Below are positions 9,169 through 19,282 of a stretch of 64,000 nucleotides of DNA, one piece after another. Every line of letters begins with the position of its first letter. The first letter of the stretch is position 1. The notes under the pieces were generated by a model. It had not been told where the DNA came from and searched no databases. It was given only the letters and a program-made list of their open reading frames with translations. A program made the translations under genes and the position numbers. The stretch covers positions 372,001 through 436,000 of the forward strand of contig JAYQNH010000002.1 of the NCBI GenBank assembly GCA_038144195.1. The letters run 5' to 3'. The DNA is from VMDJ01 sp038144195 (lineage in GTDB: Bacteria > Pseudomonadota > Gammaproteobacteria > Chromatiales > Chromatiaceae).

Positions 9169-10130
9169 TTAGTAAATCTTACCCACCGGCTCAATAGGCG
9201 CGACTGGCTCAATAAAGGCACGTTGCTCGCCACCTTCACCGTTACCGCCTTCACCGTTACCAAAATCAGATGAGCCTTCTTGCCACATCTTACGCATCTC
9301 GTCTGGGAATTTACGTGCATTACGCTCGAACTCTTCCTCAACGTCGATTGGGTTAGGCACGCTAATGTAAGGCGCGGTCCAACCCGGTGGCATACGGCCC
9401 ATCAAGTTAGGTGTATTGATCGCGTCATCCCACATCTCGCCCACGGTGTAACGTGGATCGGTTGGATCAATCCAACGGAATGGCACATCGTTACCCCATG
9501 GGGTGACACCATTCCAAGAATCAGGACCAAAGCCACCAAAGAAACCATCGCCCCAACCTGGGAAGCTGCCCCAAGGCAAGCTCTTCATTGGGTGATCATT
9601 CCATTTGTTGCGCTCGAATGGACCGGTGCTCCATGGGCGGAAGTTACCATCTGCCCAACGGCCGCCGTGATCGAACGGGTTTTGCAGTGGATTTTGACCA
9701 CCCCACATGTTGCCAAATGGATTGCTGTCTTCGCTGAACGGGCCACCATTGAATGGACCACTGTTGCCAAATGGGCCGCTATTACCGAAAGGAGCGCCAT
9801 TAAATGGACCATTACCACCAAACGGGCCACTATTACCAAAGGGGCCATTGTTGAAGGGACCATAGCCACCATAAGGTGCTGAGTTACCCCAAGGCATTGA
9901 TGGACCATTGCCATAATTCGGATTTGGCATGTAAGTGTAACCGCCCCATGGATTCGACATTGGGGTGTAGTTAGGACCGTAGTTGTATGGGCCAGGTGCT
10001 GCTTGCGCAGGCACAGCCGCTTGCGGTGCCGCCTCTGGTGCCGCTGGCGCAGCTCATTTGCCATAACGACCGACGAGCCGGTCAGTGCTAGCACTGAGAG
10101 GATGCCTGATATCCACTGAGTCTTTTTCAT
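9169..10130 (-). CDS. Secreted Gly/Pro/Asn-rich low-complexity protein (frameshifted)
   Basis: The start at 10130 has an AGGAG 8 bases upstream and encodes a clear signal peptide (MKKTQWISGILSVLAL, cleavage after VMA). One base appears to be missing near 10058. Inserting it joins the signal peptide to an Ala/Pro stretch and then to a long mature region of about 290 residues. The mature part is dominated by short repeats of the type G-P-F-N/G-G/N (about residues 60-115) and is rich in Trp, Pro, Asn and Gly with no Cys seen. The C-terminal ~100 residues are more ordered (WDDAINTPNLMGRMPPGW). Low-complexity Gly/Pro/Asn-rich exported proteins include sulfur-globule envelope proteins, but the match is compositional only. 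Confidence 0.7.
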
Positions 10131-10283
10131 TCTGAGCTCCTATAGCTTCAATCGATAAGCCCACGTCTAATCTGGGGCTAATCTACAGTGACGACATCAT
10201 ATCAGGGTATGATGCGTCTGAAATCAATAACCTGCGTATGACCGACCCGGTCATTCAAAGTTCAATTACATAAGGTTGTAACT

Positions 10284-10672
10284 ATGTACGAATTTAACCT
10301 CACCCTGAATCTTCCCTTTGAACAAGCGTCGAAAAGGTCCGTGAAACCTTGATGGGCGAACAACTTGGCGTGGTCAGCGAGATCGACGTTCAGGCCATTT
10401 TTAAGGCCAAAATGGATAAGGATATTGCGCCATACCGCATCATGGGCGCGTGTAACCCTAAGCTTGCTGAGCGAGTTCTCGAGGCAGAACCCAATGCCGG
10501 CACCTTATTGCCTTGTAACTTTGTGATGCGCGCTGAGGGTGATGCAACAGTAGTGAGCTTCATGGATCCAGCTTCTGTGCTCGCATTGAGTGAGAATGAA
10601 ACCGTTCGCGAGATCGGCAGCGAAGCGCGCGCCAAGTTACAACGCGTTGCCGATACCTTAGCTGGCGTGTGA
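10284..10672 (+). CDS. DUF302 family protein (frameshifted near the N-terminus)
   Basis: The ATG at 10284 encodes MYEFNLTLNLPFEQA; one base is lost near 10330, after which the frame continues VEKVRETLMGEQLGVVSEID. Joined, the protein is about 129 residues. It has the DUF302 hallmarks: the alternating N-terminal strand, EIDVQAIFKAKM, and the YRIMGACNPKLAERVLE block. DUF302 proteins are small cytosolic dimers of unsettled function, sometimes found near sulfur or redox genes. The stop overlaps the GTG start of the next gene (GTGA, 4 bases), which indicates translational coupling. Confidence 0.85.
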
Positions 10673-11460
10673 GCCAAGTCTTACCCGGACAGATCACTTT
10701 TTACGGCCGCGATGACTTTGGCGTCGTACAAGTCCGCGCCAAAGATCATCAACGCTGGCTGACCTTTGGTAACGATGTCGAGCAGAGCTGCATCGACATC
10801 CGCCATCCCTACTCGCCCGTGCATGTGTATCTGCATGGCATGCTGATCGCACCACTGACGCTAGCTGCGCCAAAACAGCTCGCCATTTTAGGTTTAGGGG
10901 GCGGCACACTCGCCAATGCCCTTAATCAGCTATTTCCCGACAGCTTTATTGATGGTGTTGATTACCGCCAGCTGGTTATTGATGCCGCTTTATCGGCTTG
11001 TGGCCTTGAGCCACATGACAAACTTGCCCTGCATTGTGGTGATGCAAATGACTTCATCGAACAAAGCCAGACATCGTACGACGTGATCTTTACCGACCTC
11101 TATGAGGCGAATGGCGCACACGAGCTACAAACACAGCAAGCTTTCATGGCTACCTGCGCCGAGAAGCTCAGCGATCATGGCGTACTGGTTGCCAATCAAT
11201 GGGCGAGTGAATTTCGCGACAGTCAAAAAGCACATGCAGCACTCAATGCTGTCTTTGGTGATCAGGTGATTTATTTGCAGGTCGCTGGCGGCAACACGAT
11301 TGCCTTTGCATACAAACACGCATTACCTGACCTCAAGCGCGATACCTTTTACGAGCATGCACAAACAGCAGGACTTGAGATTCATTGTGATCTACAACGC
11401 CAAGCACGCGCCTTTTGGCGACAGAATGCAGAAGCCTTACAAACAGGGACGTTATCGTAA
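10669..11460 (+). CDS. Spermidine synthase-like (polyamine aminopropyltransferase family) protein
   Basis: A Rossmann-fold methyltransferase-like protein of 263 residues. The glycine-rich cofactor loop GLGGG is at 75-79, an acidic residue ends the second strand (GVDYRQLVIDAA, ~96-107), GDAND is at 124-128, and FTDLYE at ~141-146 replaces the aminopropyltransferase loop. This matches SpeE-like proteins of gammaproteobacteria that lack a clear N-terminal polyamine domain, so the substrate is uncertain. The GTG start overlaps the DUF302 stop, making a two-gene operon. Function beyond the fold is inference. Confidence 0.7.
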   Translation: MSQVLPGQITFYGRDDFGVVQVRAKDHQRWLTFGNDVEQSCIDIRHPYSPVHVYLHGMLIAPLTLAAPKQLAILGLGGGTLANALNQLFPDSFIDGVDYRQLVIDAALSACGLEPHDKLALHCGDANDFIEQSQTSYDVIFTDLYEANGAHELQTQQAFMATCAEKLSDHGVLVANQWASEFRDSQKAHAALNAVFGDQVIYLQVAGGNTIAFAYKHALPDLKRDTFYEHAQTAGLEIHCDLQRQARAFWRQNAEALQTGTLS

Positions 11461-11466
11461 ACGTGC

Positions 11467-12313
11467 TTAATCGCTGGTTTTACTCAGCAGTCGCACCTGC
11501 GTTTTATCCAAGCTCACCAAACGTTTTTTATATAAACGACCTAAGGCACGTTTAAAGTTAGCTTTGCTTGCATTAAAGGTGTCGTAGATAACATTCGGCG
11601 GACTTTTATCAGTAATGCGCGAGATACCATCATGCGCTTTGAGATATGCCATGATTTTTTCTTCAAGCTCATCACGTACATCTTGATTCGATGCCGCGAT
11701 AGACAGATCGATACGACCATCTTCACGAATCTGTTTAATAAACACTTTGAGCTCATGACCAAAACGCATCGGTTTAAACACTTCGTTTTTATACAGCAGC
11801 CAATGTGCGTGTTATTCAAGATGATTTTATAACCTAGCTCGGTTTGTGCGGCGACCATGCCTTTTACCGCATCACCCTCTTGAAACACACTACGACCGTC
11901 TTCACTTAAGTGACGATGAAATTTCGTCGTTCCTGCAATGCGATTAGTGTTCTCATCGAGATAACAATAGATCACCACATTACGACCTTCATTCATCGGC
12001 CAAGCTTGTTCGTTAAAGGGTACGAGCAAATCTTTGGGTAAGCCCCAATCCATAAAGGTGCCGACATTATTCTGCTGCTTTACCTTTAATAGGCAGCTTC
12101 TCCAACCTGCACTAAAGGACGCTTAGTGGTCGCGATCAATCGGTCATCCGAGTCGCGGTAGATGAACACATGCAAACGATCACCCACTTGGGTGTCATGT
12201 GGCACATCTTTACGCGGCAAGAGGATCTCGCCTTCATCTTGACCATCGAGATACACACCAAAGTCGACATGCTTGACGACCTTCATGCGATTCATACGAC
12301 CGATATAAATCAT
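11467..12313 (-). CDS. CvfB-like S1 RNA-binding protein (two frameshifts)
   Basis: Three consecutive frame segments add up to one protein of about 282 residues. Segment 1 (12313-12086) starts MIYIGRMNRMKVVKHVDFG; segment 2 (~12070-11800) contains MDWGLPKDLLVPFNEQ and GTTKFHRHL; segment 3 (~11800-11467) contains RFGHELKVFIKQIREDGRIDL and a C-terminal winged-helix-like part (DKSPPNVIYDTF, FKRALGRLYKKRLV). This is the order of the CvfB/YitL family: S1-type OB domains followed by a winged helix, binding RNA. The breaks lie near 12070 and 11800 and each looks like one base. The start codon overlaps the stop of the hydrolase gene upstream. Confidence 0.8.
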
Positions 12314-13061
12314 CCTTGGTCATGCCTCGCACAAGCACCTCGAAACTCTTCCGGCACATTCCCAGGGCATTCACCACAGAGCTCATTACCCGGCACCGCA
12401 AAGTCGATTTTGCGCGGATAAGGCAAATTGAGGTTATTCATGATCTCGATAAATTGATCGAGAGTTTTGCCGCCGCCGATATGTTCATTTCGCGCCTTCT
12501 CTTGCGCGATAGAGGACACCCAGCGTCCTTCGTAGTCATGTCCAGGATGCACCAAAGTGTCATCTGGCAAGGTAAAGAACTTTTGCTGAATCGTTTTATA
12601 CAAGGTTGCAGAGTCACCTGATTGGAAATCGGTTCGACCCACACCATCAATCAACATCGCATCACCGGTAAACAAACGACTGCTCACTGGCGTATTAATC
12701 AAATAAGCATGATGGTGGTTGGTATGACCGGGTGTAAACAGTGGATGAATCTCCAGAGAGCCAAGCTTCAAAGGCACGCCTTCTTGCAAGCCCATATCCG
12801 CACATTGCAGCTCATCCATCGCCGGGTAACAAATCATAGAACCCGCCAAAGATTTAAGGCGCTTAGCAGCAGATAGGTGATCTGCATGAATATGTGTATC
12901 AATGGTATGAGTTCGCTTTAACCCAAGCGAGTTAATCACACTCAGATCACGCTCAGCGGTTTCAGTACCGGATCGATCAAGGCGGCCTCACCGGTCTCAC
13001 TACAACCAATCAAATAGGTGTAGGTACATGAATCGGGTTCAAAAAGCTGTTTGAAAATCAT
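12310..13061 (-). CDS. MBL-fold hydrolase, persulfide dioxygenase (ETHE1)-like (frameshifted)
   Basis: The protein starts at 13061 with MIFKQLFEPDSCTYTYLIG. One base is missing near 12970 (DPVL then ETAERDLSVINSLGL in the next frame), giving about 250 residues. The metal motif THIHADH is present, with GHTNHH, a GDAMLI aspartate and LVHPGHDYEG. This set, and the short C-terminal tail, match ETHE1-type glutathione persulfide dioxygenases (persulfide to sulfite) rather than glyoxalase II. The role in sulfide detoxification is from family knowledge. It overlaps the CvfB-like gene by 4 bases, so they form an operon. Confidence 0.75.
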
Positions 13062-13128
13062 CGATGACTCCGGTCTTATCCATCCTGAATAAGCCCATAT
13101 AAACACAAAGCTGCCTGACAAGCAGCGA

Positions 13129-13160
13129 AAAAAAACCGAGCTCGAAAGCTCGGTTTTTTA
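13129..13160. terminator. Bidirectional intrinsic terminator downstream of EF-G 2
   Basis: Stem ACCGAGCT / AGCTCGGT with a CGAA loop, flanked by an A run on the left and a T run on the right. It lies 18 bases past the EF-G 2 stop on the minus strand. Confidence 0.85.
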
Positions 13161-13177
13161 GCGGGCTAAAAAGCGAC

Positions 13178-15265
13178 TTATTTGTCAGCTTCTTTACGCT
13201 CTTTCACTTCCTTGATCACCTGCTCCGCGACATTGTTTGGACATGGTGAGTAATGAGCGAATTCCATCGAGAACTGGCCACGACCTGAAGTCATGGTACG
13301 CAGGTCACCGATGTAACCGAACATTTCAGAAAGTGGACATTCAGCCTTAACGCGAACACCAGTAGATGATGCTTCTTGACCTTGGATCATACCGCGACGA
13401 CGGTTCAAGTCACCGATAACGTCACCTACGTGATCTTCAGGAGTGAACACGTCAACCTTCATCATAGGCTCAAGCAACTGCATACCTGCTTTAGGTACTG
13501 ATTGACGATATGCACCTTTCGCTGCGATTTCGTATGCGATCGCAGATGAGTCAACAGCGTGGAAACCACCGTCAGTCAAAGTGACTTTTACGTCAAGCAA
13601 TGGGAAGCCAGCCATTGGGCCTTTATCCATACTCATTGCAAAACCTTTCTCAACTGCAGGCCAGAATTCACGAGGTACGTTACCACCGGTAACCACAGAC
13701 TCGAAGGTGAAACCAGAGTTTTGCTCACCTGGCTCAACGATGTAGTCGATCTTAGCGAACTGACCAGAACCACCCGACTGCTTCTTGTGGGTGTAGCTGT
13801 CTTCAACACGCTGAGTGATGGTTTCGCGGTATGCAACCTGTGGCTTACCAACGATACATTCAACACCGTGAGTACGCTTCAAGATGTCTACCTTGATGTC
13901 GAGGTGCAATTCACCCATACCACGGATGATGGTTTCGCCTGACTCTTCGTCAGTCTCAACGCGGAATGATGGGTCTTCTTGCATCATCTTATTCAATGCA
14001 ATACCCATCTTCTCGTTAGAACCCTTATCTTTAGGCTTGATCGCGATAGAGATAACCGGATCCGGGAAGACCATCGGCTCGAGAGTCGCTGGGTTGTTTT
14101 GATCACACAAGGTGTGACCAGTTTGAGTGTTCTTCAAACCAACGAATGCGATGATGTCGCCCGCTTGTGCTGAATCAACTTCAATACGGTCATCCGCCTG
14201 CATCTCAACGATACGACCGATACGCTCAGTCTTACCGGTGAAGGTATTCAATACGGTGTCACCTTTCTTAACCTTACCTGAGTAAATACGGGTAAAGGTT
14301 AATGCACCGAAACGGTCATCCATAATTTTGAATGCCAAAGAACGTAGAGGACCATCAGGATCAACAACCGCGAATCCACCAGTCTCATTACCTTCCATAT
14401 CAACTTCAGGCTGAGGCTCAACTTCAGTTGGGCTAGGCAAGTAATCAACAACCGCATCCAATACCAACTGAACACCTTTGTTCTTGAATGAAGAACCTGC
14501 GTATGTTGGGAAGAAGTCCAATGCGATAGTACCTTTACGGATACAACGCTTTAGGTCTTCAACAGAAGGCTCATTACCTTCCAAGTAAGCTTCCATTAGA
14601 TCGTCATCCTGCTCAACAGCAGTCTCAACCATCTTCGCACGCCACTCTTCAGCGTCCGCTTGCATATCTGCTGGGATATCAACGATCTCGTACTTCAAAG
14701 GATCACCAGAGTCGTCCCATACCCATGCTTTCATGGTCATCAGGTCAACAACACCAGAGAAGTCATCTTCACGGCCGATTGGCAGAACCATAACCAATGG
14801 GTTTGCACCCAATACATTTTCAACCTGGTCTACAACTTTGTAGAAGTCAGCACCTAGGCGGTCAAGCTTGTTGATATAGATAACACGAGCAACGCCTGAT
14901 TCATTTGCATAACGCCAGTTAGTTTCTGACTGAGGCTCTACACCACCAGAACCACAGAAAACACCTACGCCACCGTCGAGAACTTTCAACGCACGATAAA
15001 CTTCGATAGTGAAGTCAACGTGTCCAGGGGTGTCGATGATGTTGAACTGGTGCCCATTCCAGAAACAAGTAACCGCCGCTGACTGGATAGTGATACCACG
15101 CTCAGCTTCCTGGTCCATGAAGTCGGTAGTTGCAGCTCCATCGTGCACTTCACCGATCTTGTGAATTTTGCCGGTGAGCTTAAGGATACGCTCGGTGGTC
15201 GTGGTCTTACCCGCGTCTACGTGCGCGAAAATACCAATGTTGCGGTACAAACTAAGATCTTTCAT
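13178..15265 (-). CDS. fusB: Elongation factor G, second gammaproteobacterial type (FusB)
   Basis: A 695-residue translational GTPase that catalyses ribosomal translocation (or, for some paralogues, recycling). G-motifs are intact: AHVDAGKTT at 14-22, DTPGH at 78-82 and NKLD at 132-135. The N-terminus (MKDLSLYRNIGIFAHVDAG) and the phrase CGSGGVEPQSETNWRYANES are those of the second EF-G found as a stand-alone gene in Vibrio-like bacteria, not the str-operon copy. No rpsL, rpsG or tuf neighbour is present, which supports the paralogue reading. Domains II-V are complete. Own promoter expected in 15266-15468. Confidence 0.88.
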   Translation of the reverse strand: MKDLSLYRNIGIFAHVDAGKTTTTERILKLTGKIHKIGEVHDGAATTDFMDQEAERGITIQSAAVTCFWNGHQFNIIDTPGHVDFTIEVYRALKVLDGGVGVFCGSGGVEPQSETNWRYANESGVARVIYINKLDRLGADFYKVVDQVENVLGANPLVMVLPIGREDDFSGVVDLMTMKAWVWDDSGDPLKYEIVDIPADMQADAEEWRAKMVETAVEQDDDLMEAYLEGNEPSVEDLKRCIRKGTIALDFFPTYAGSSFKNKGVQLVLDAVVDYLPSPTEVEPQPEVDMEGNETGGFAVVDPDGPLRSLAFKIMDDRFGALTFTRIYSGKVKKGDTVLNTFTGKTERIGRIVEMQADDRIEVDSAQAGDIIAFVGLKNTQTGHTLCDQNNPATLEPMVFPDPVISIAIKPKDKGSNEKMGIALNKMMQEDPSFRVETDEESGETIIRGMGELHLDIKVDILKRTHGVECIVGKPQVAYRETITQRVEDSYTHKKQSGGSGQFAKIDYIVEPGEQNSGFTFESVVTGGNVPREFWPAVEKGFAMSMDKGPMAGFPLLDVKVTLTDGGFHAVDSSAIAYEIAAKGAYRQSVPKAGMQLLEPMMKVDVFTPEDHVGDVIGDLNRRRGMIQGQEASSTGVRVKAECPLSEMFGYIGDLRTMTSGRGQFSMEFAHYSPCPNNVAEQVIKEVKERKEADK

Positions 15266-15468
15266 CTTGCTTCTCTAAAGGTTTGAAAGTGAAAAAATTC
15301 ATTCTCTGCCTGAGGGAACGGATGTTTGACTTCACAACCTGCTCTCTCGCGGCCAACTTAAAATCAAGTTATTGATTTTTAAGGAAAAAAGTTTTACAGC
15401 GCCGGCAAATAGGCGCGTATGTTACCACCACACCAGAAAAAACACCGCAAAAACTTATATTTAGATAC

Positions 15469-15499
15469 AAAAAACGCCGGTATAAACCGGCGTTTTTTT
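15469..15499. terminator. Intrinsic terminator after the ABC-importer operon
   Basis: Stem CGCCGGT / ACCGGCG with a 4-base loop, with an A run on one side and seven T on the other. It is 18 bases downstream of the livF-like stop on the minus strand. Confidence 0.88.
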
Positions 15500-15516
15500 C
15501 AGTTTCATCAGAAACC

Positions 15517-16280
15517 TTAGATCGCGAGGTATTCTTCACGCAGTTCGTGGTTATCCAGAACCTCTTGCGCGGTTCCGTCGAACACCACCTGACCCATATC
15601 CAAGATGACCGCGCGGTCAGCCAGATTAAGTGCTGCGATAGCGTTCTGCTCTACGATCACCGTGGTGATACCGAGCTCACGGATACCTTCAAGATACGCT
15701 CGATCTCTTGCACGATAACCGGCGCCAGACCCTCGTAAGGCTCATCCAACAACAATAGCTTCACGTCGCGCGCTAATGCACGAGCAACCGCAAGCATCTG
15801 CTGCTCACCACCAGACAAGGTGGTACCAATTTGGTTACGACGCTCCGCCAAACGTGGGAAGTGCTCGTAGATACGCTCAATTGACCAACCAACAGGTGGC
15901 GCAATCTGCGAGAGCTCGAGATTCTCTTGAACCGTTAAACCTGGAATAACACGACGGTCTTCGGGTACTAACTGAATACCTTCTTGAGCCGCTTGATAGT
16001 CCTTCATGGTGTGAATCGGTTTGTGATCTAACCAAACCTCACCGTGACGCATCTCCGGATCTGCCGCACGTGCGATAGAACGTAAGGTCGAGGTCTTACC
16101 CGCGCCATTACGACCCAGTAAAGCCAAGATCTCGCCTTCGCGGATATCAAAGCTAACGCCTTGAACGATGTAGCTCTCACCATAGTAAGAATGAAGATCC
16201 CATGCTGAGAAAAACGCTGGCGATGGACCACGCGCTTTGATGGGCTCTGATTTTGGTGCTTTTGTGGTACTGAATGTCAT
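15517..16280 (-). CDS. livF: Branched-chain amino-acid-type ABC transporter ATP-binding protein LivF (frameshifted)
   Basis: The second ATPase of the importer, about 254 residues once one missing base near 15693 is restored (the frame goes from EIERIL to EGIRELGITTVIVEQNA). Walker A is GRNGAGKTST, the signature is LSGGEQQ and Walker B is LLLLDEPYEGLAP. The N-terminal AWDLHSYYGESYIVQGVSFD is typical LivF. It overlaps livG by 4 bases. It has an extra ~25-residue polar N-terminus compared with E. coli LivF. The break falls after the signature motif, so a real truncation would remove the last ~55 residues including the switch region. Confidence 0.9.
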
Positions 16281-17047
16281 ATCTCTGCAGTCCCCAAGTA
16301 AGCCTCACGCACTTTTGGATGACCTTTGATTTCATCCGGTGTGCCTTCGGCAATAATCGCGCCTTGCGCCAATACACTGATGCGGTCAGCCAAGCTGAAT
16401 ACCACGTGCATATCGTGCTCGATGATGACCTTAGTCATGCCGCGCTCTTTAATCTTTTTCAACAAATCGATCGTACGGTTGGTGTCATGACGCGCCATAC
16501 CTGCAGTAGGCTCATCTAACAACAATAGCTTCGGGTGTTGAATCAAACACATCGCTAACTCAAGACGACGCTTGTTACCACGTGACAAGCTACCCGCATG
16601 TACGTGTGCCAAGTTTTGCATCTCGAAGTCTTCCAATAAATGCATTGCTTCATCGCGCAATTGCTTCTCTTCACGAAGACCTTTGAATACATTGAAGCTA
16701 AAGGCGCCATCACGTTTTGCAAACGCAGGAATCATCACATTCTGAAGCAAGGTCAGATCAGGGAAGATTTCTGGTGTTTGGAATACGCGTGAAACGCCCA
16801 ACTGGTTAATACCGTGTGGTGTCATGTTACCGCCAGTTAGATCGGTACCTTCAAAGGTGATGGTACCGTTATCAGGCTTCAATCGACCGATACAGGTATT
16901 CAACAAGGTTGATTTACCCGCGCCGTTAGGACCGATGATCGCGTGAGTTTTACCCTCTTCGATATTCAGATTGATATCCGTAAGGGCTTTTAGACCACCG
17001 AAGGTTTTATTAACCCCAGCAATCGATAAGACGTGACGCTTACTCAT
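16277..17047 (-). CDS. livG: Branched-chain amino-acid-type ABC transporter ATP-binding protein LivG
   Basis: The first ATPase of the importer, 256 residues. Walker A GPNGAGKST, the LivG-type insert around VSRVFQTPEIFPDLT, signature LSRGNKRRLE and Walker B LLLLDEPTAGMARHD are visible. The signature is LSRGN rather than the usual LSGGQ/LSYGQ, a modest variation seen in part of this family. It pairs with LivF to drive uptake through LivH/LivM. Four-base overlaps with genes on both sides show tight operon coupling. Confidence 0.93.
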   Translation of the reverse strand: MSKRHVLSIAGVNKTFGGLKALTDINLNIEEGKTHAIIGPNGAGKSTLLNTCIGRLKPDNGTITFEGTDLTGGNMTPHGINQLGVSRVFQTPEIFPDLTLLQNVMIPAFAKRDGAFSFNVFKGLREEKQLRDEAMHLLEDFEMQNLAHVHAGSLSRGNKRRLELAMCLIQHPKLLLLDEPTAGMARHDTNRTIDLLKKIKERGMTKVIIEHDMHVVFSLADRISVLAQGAIIAEGTPDEIKGHPKVREAYLGTAEI

Positions 17048-18174
17048 GATGCATCCTCCTCAATCTTCTTCGACTTTCTGAAGAGGCCACCGATACGACG
17101 CACACCTTCAATAATACCGCCCGGCAAGAAGATGATAATCGCCATGAACAACACACCCAACATCAAGTGCCAACCTTCACCCACGAATGGACGAGTGATC
17201 AGAATCGCAAACTCGCTTAACCATTCCGGCATAAAGCTATACGCAGACTGAAACACTTGATCGTTAATCGCTGAGAAGATGTTCTCGAAATACTTAATGG
17301 TAGCTGCACCCAAGATTGGGCCAAACAAAGTACCTACACCACCCAAGATCGTCATCAAGACCACCTCGCCTGATGCGGTCCATTGCATACGCTCTGCACC
17401 TGCAAGCGGGTCAACAATCGCCATCAACGAACCGGCTAAACCTGCATACACACCCGAAATAACAAAGGCAGTTAACAAGTAAGGACGTGGGCTAAAGCCG
17501 GTGAACTCCATACGCGTTTGGTTAGACTTGATCGCAACCAACTTCATACCAAACGGCGAACGGAAGATCTTCATCGAGAGCCAGAAACCAAGTATCAAAA
17601 TCGCCGCACAGAAGTAAAAACCTGCGTAGCCATTCAAGGTAATACCAAACAGATCAGCAAGTGGTACCGCCTGAGGCTCAACACCTAACGCGGCATCTAG
17701 CACACGTGGATCACTCGACTTCAACTGCAAGCCCGTCTCACCATTAGTAATTGGCGTGAGCACTGAGTAAGCCATGTTGTATGACATCTGCGCGAACGCC
17801 AAGGTCAGGATCGCGAAATAGATACCCGAACGACGTAGTGATAGGTAGCCAATCACAACAGCAAAGATTGCCGATAGCACAACCGCAAAGATGACCGCAG
17901 GGATTGCATTCATACTCAACAATTTGAAAGACCAAACCGTTGCGTAAGAACCCACACCCAAGAAGGCCGCATGACCGAATGACAAGTAACCCGTCAGACC
18001 AAACAGAATGTTGTAACCGATGGCAAACAAACCAAAGATCGCAAACTTCTGAAGTAAGTCTGGGTAACCTGCACCAATGAACTCACCCCAAATTGGAGCT
18101 GTTAGTACAACCGCAATAAAGATCAGTAACGTGAACGTATCGCGAGTACGAGAAGATTCAACAATAGACTGCAT
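17044..18174 (-). CDS. livM: Branched-chain amino-acid-type ABC transporter permease LivM
   Basis: An inner-membrane permease of 376 residues with about ten hydrophobic segments. It carries the LivM hallmarks GLTGYLSFGHAAFLGVGSYA (~60-79) and the cytoplasmic EAA-like loop (SPFGMKLVAIKSNQTRMEFTG, near 225-245), followed by GGVGTLFGPILGAA. An SD-like GAGGAG is 6 bases before the ATG. The gene is 10 bases downstream of livH and overlaps livG, in the order binding protein-H-M-G-F that is standard for the HAAT family. Confidence 0.93.
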   Translation of the reverse strand: MQSIVESSRTRDTFTLLIFIAVVLTAPIWGEFIGAGYPDLLQKFAIFGLFAIGYNILFGLTGYLSFGHAAFLGVGSYATVWSFKLLSMNAIPAVIFAVVLSAIFAVVIGYLSLRRSGIYFAILTLAFAQMSYNMAYSVLTPITNGETGLQLKSSDPRVLDAALGVEPQAVPLADLFGITLNGYAGFYFCAAILILGFWLSMKIFRSPFGMKLVAIKSNQTRMEFTGFSPRPYLLTAFVISGVYAGLAGSLMAIVDPLAGAERMQWTASGEVVLMTILGGVGTLFGPILGAATIKYFENIFSAINDQVFQSAYSFMPEWLSEFAILITRPFVGEGWHLMLGVLFMAIIIFLPGGIIEGVRRIGGLFRKSKKIEEDAS

Positions 18175-18184
18175 AGCGCTCTCC

Positions 18185-19183
18185 TCAATCCTTACCCATC
18201 AAACCACGAGGACGGATCAGCAAGATTGCCACCGCAACGAGGTAGATGATGATTTGGTCGATACCCGGAAGAATTTCTTTTACCTCATTCATAGAGAAGA
18301 AAGACTGCAAAATACCCAATAAGAAACCAGCGGCTACCGCACCCCCAAGGGAGCCCATACCGCCAACAACAACGACCACGAAGGACAACACAAGGAAGTC
18401 CATACCCATGTGGTAATCAGGTGGCAAGATCGGCGTATACATCACACCGGCAAGTCCGGCGACCACGGCCGCCAAGCCAAACACAATGGTGAAGCGACGC
18501 TCGATGTTGATACCCAACAAGCCAACCATCGTGCGATCGTACATACCCGCACGCACCACCATACCGAAGGTAGTGAATTGCAAGAAGGCGAACACGCCAC
18601 CAATAACAACCAATGCGAACGCTAAATAAATCAAGCGCCACCACGGATACACAATACCCTCAGCACCAATCAAGGCACCTACAGCGGCAGATCCAGCAAC
18701 AATATCTGGAGCTGACTGAGGAATTGGGTTTGCACCAAAGTTTGCTTTGATGATTTCTTGCAACACAATCGCAAGACCGAAAGTCACCAAAATTTGATCT
18801 GCATGGTCACGCTTATAGAAGTGACGAATCAAACCTCGCTCCATCGCCAAACCGATGAGCAACATAATAGGAATCGCGATCAGGATGGATATCGGAACCG
18901 AATAATCAATGATCGTCGTTCCGACATCACCAAACCAGACCTCGAGATAAGGCGTCTCTTTGTACGCCTCGAAAAACGTAATGCTGGTATCACGCACTTT
19001 CATAGAGATCGTGAGCAGGTTCTGCACACTCACCGCAACGAATGCGCCCATCATAAAGAGAGCACCGTGAGCGAAGTTAACAACACCCAAAGTACCGAAC
19101 ACCAATGTAAGACCTAGAGCGATCAGTGCGTATGCACCGCCTTTATCTAGACCGTTTAAAACTTGAAGCAGTATTGCATCCAT
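18185..19183 (-). CDS. livH: Branched-chain amino-acid-type ABC transporter permease LivH
   Basis: An inner-membrane permease of about 332 residues. I place the start at the ATG at 19183 (MDAILLQVLNGLDKGGAYAL), since the frame upstream opens only with a TTG. LivH features are GLTLVFGTLGVVNFAHGAL near the N-terminus and the cytoplasmic loop around FGMVVRAGMYDRTMVGLLGI. The last helices carry GGMGSLGGAVAAGFLLG. It is read together with livM, 10 bases later, but is separated from the binding-protein gene by a terminator-like hairpin. Confidence 0.92.
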   Translation of the reverse strand: MDAILLQVLNGLDKGGAYALIALGLTLVFGTLGVVNFAHGALFMMGAFVAVSVQNLLTISMKVRDTSITFFEAYKETPYLEVWFGDVGTTIIDYSVPISILIAIPIMLLIGLAMERGLIRHFYKRDHADQILVTFGLAIVLQEIIKANFGANPIPQSAPDIVAGSAAVGALIGAEGIVYPWWRLIYLAFALVVIGGVFAFLQFTTFGMVVRAGMYDRTMVGLLGINIERRFTIVFGLAAVVAGLAGVMYTPILPPDYHMGMDFLVLSFVVVVVGGMGSLGGAVAAGFLLGILQSFFSMNEVKEILPGIDQIIIYLVAVAILLIRPRGLMGKD

Positions 19184-19241
19184 AATCAAAACCGTTGTTT
19201 TGGTTAACTGCCAAGACCAACACTTCGTTGATCAGGAAAAG

Positions 19242-19271
19242 AAAAACCGGCCACCCGAAGGTGACCGGTTC
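19242..19271 (-). terminator. Terminator/attenuator between the binding-protein gene and livH
   Basis: On the minus strand an 11-bp stem (one mismatch) with a UUCG-type loop is followed by a T-rich run. It lies 11 bases past the binding-protein stop and before livH. Such partial terminators are typical in importer operons, where the binding protein must be made in excess over the membrane components. Confidence 0.8.
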
Positions 19272-19282
19272 GTTTCAGACGA

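Noticed and set aside
9280..9882. A 200-residue plus-strand frame over the Gly-rich gene
   Set aside because: It is the antisense of a low-complexity repeat, rich in Trp, Ile and Thr, with no signal or family. The minus strand has a signal peptide and SD.
13178..15265. Main EF-G of the str operon (fusA)
   Set aside because: The N-terminus and inner motifs match the second gammaproteobacterial EF-G, and no rpsL, rpsG or tuf gene is adjacent.
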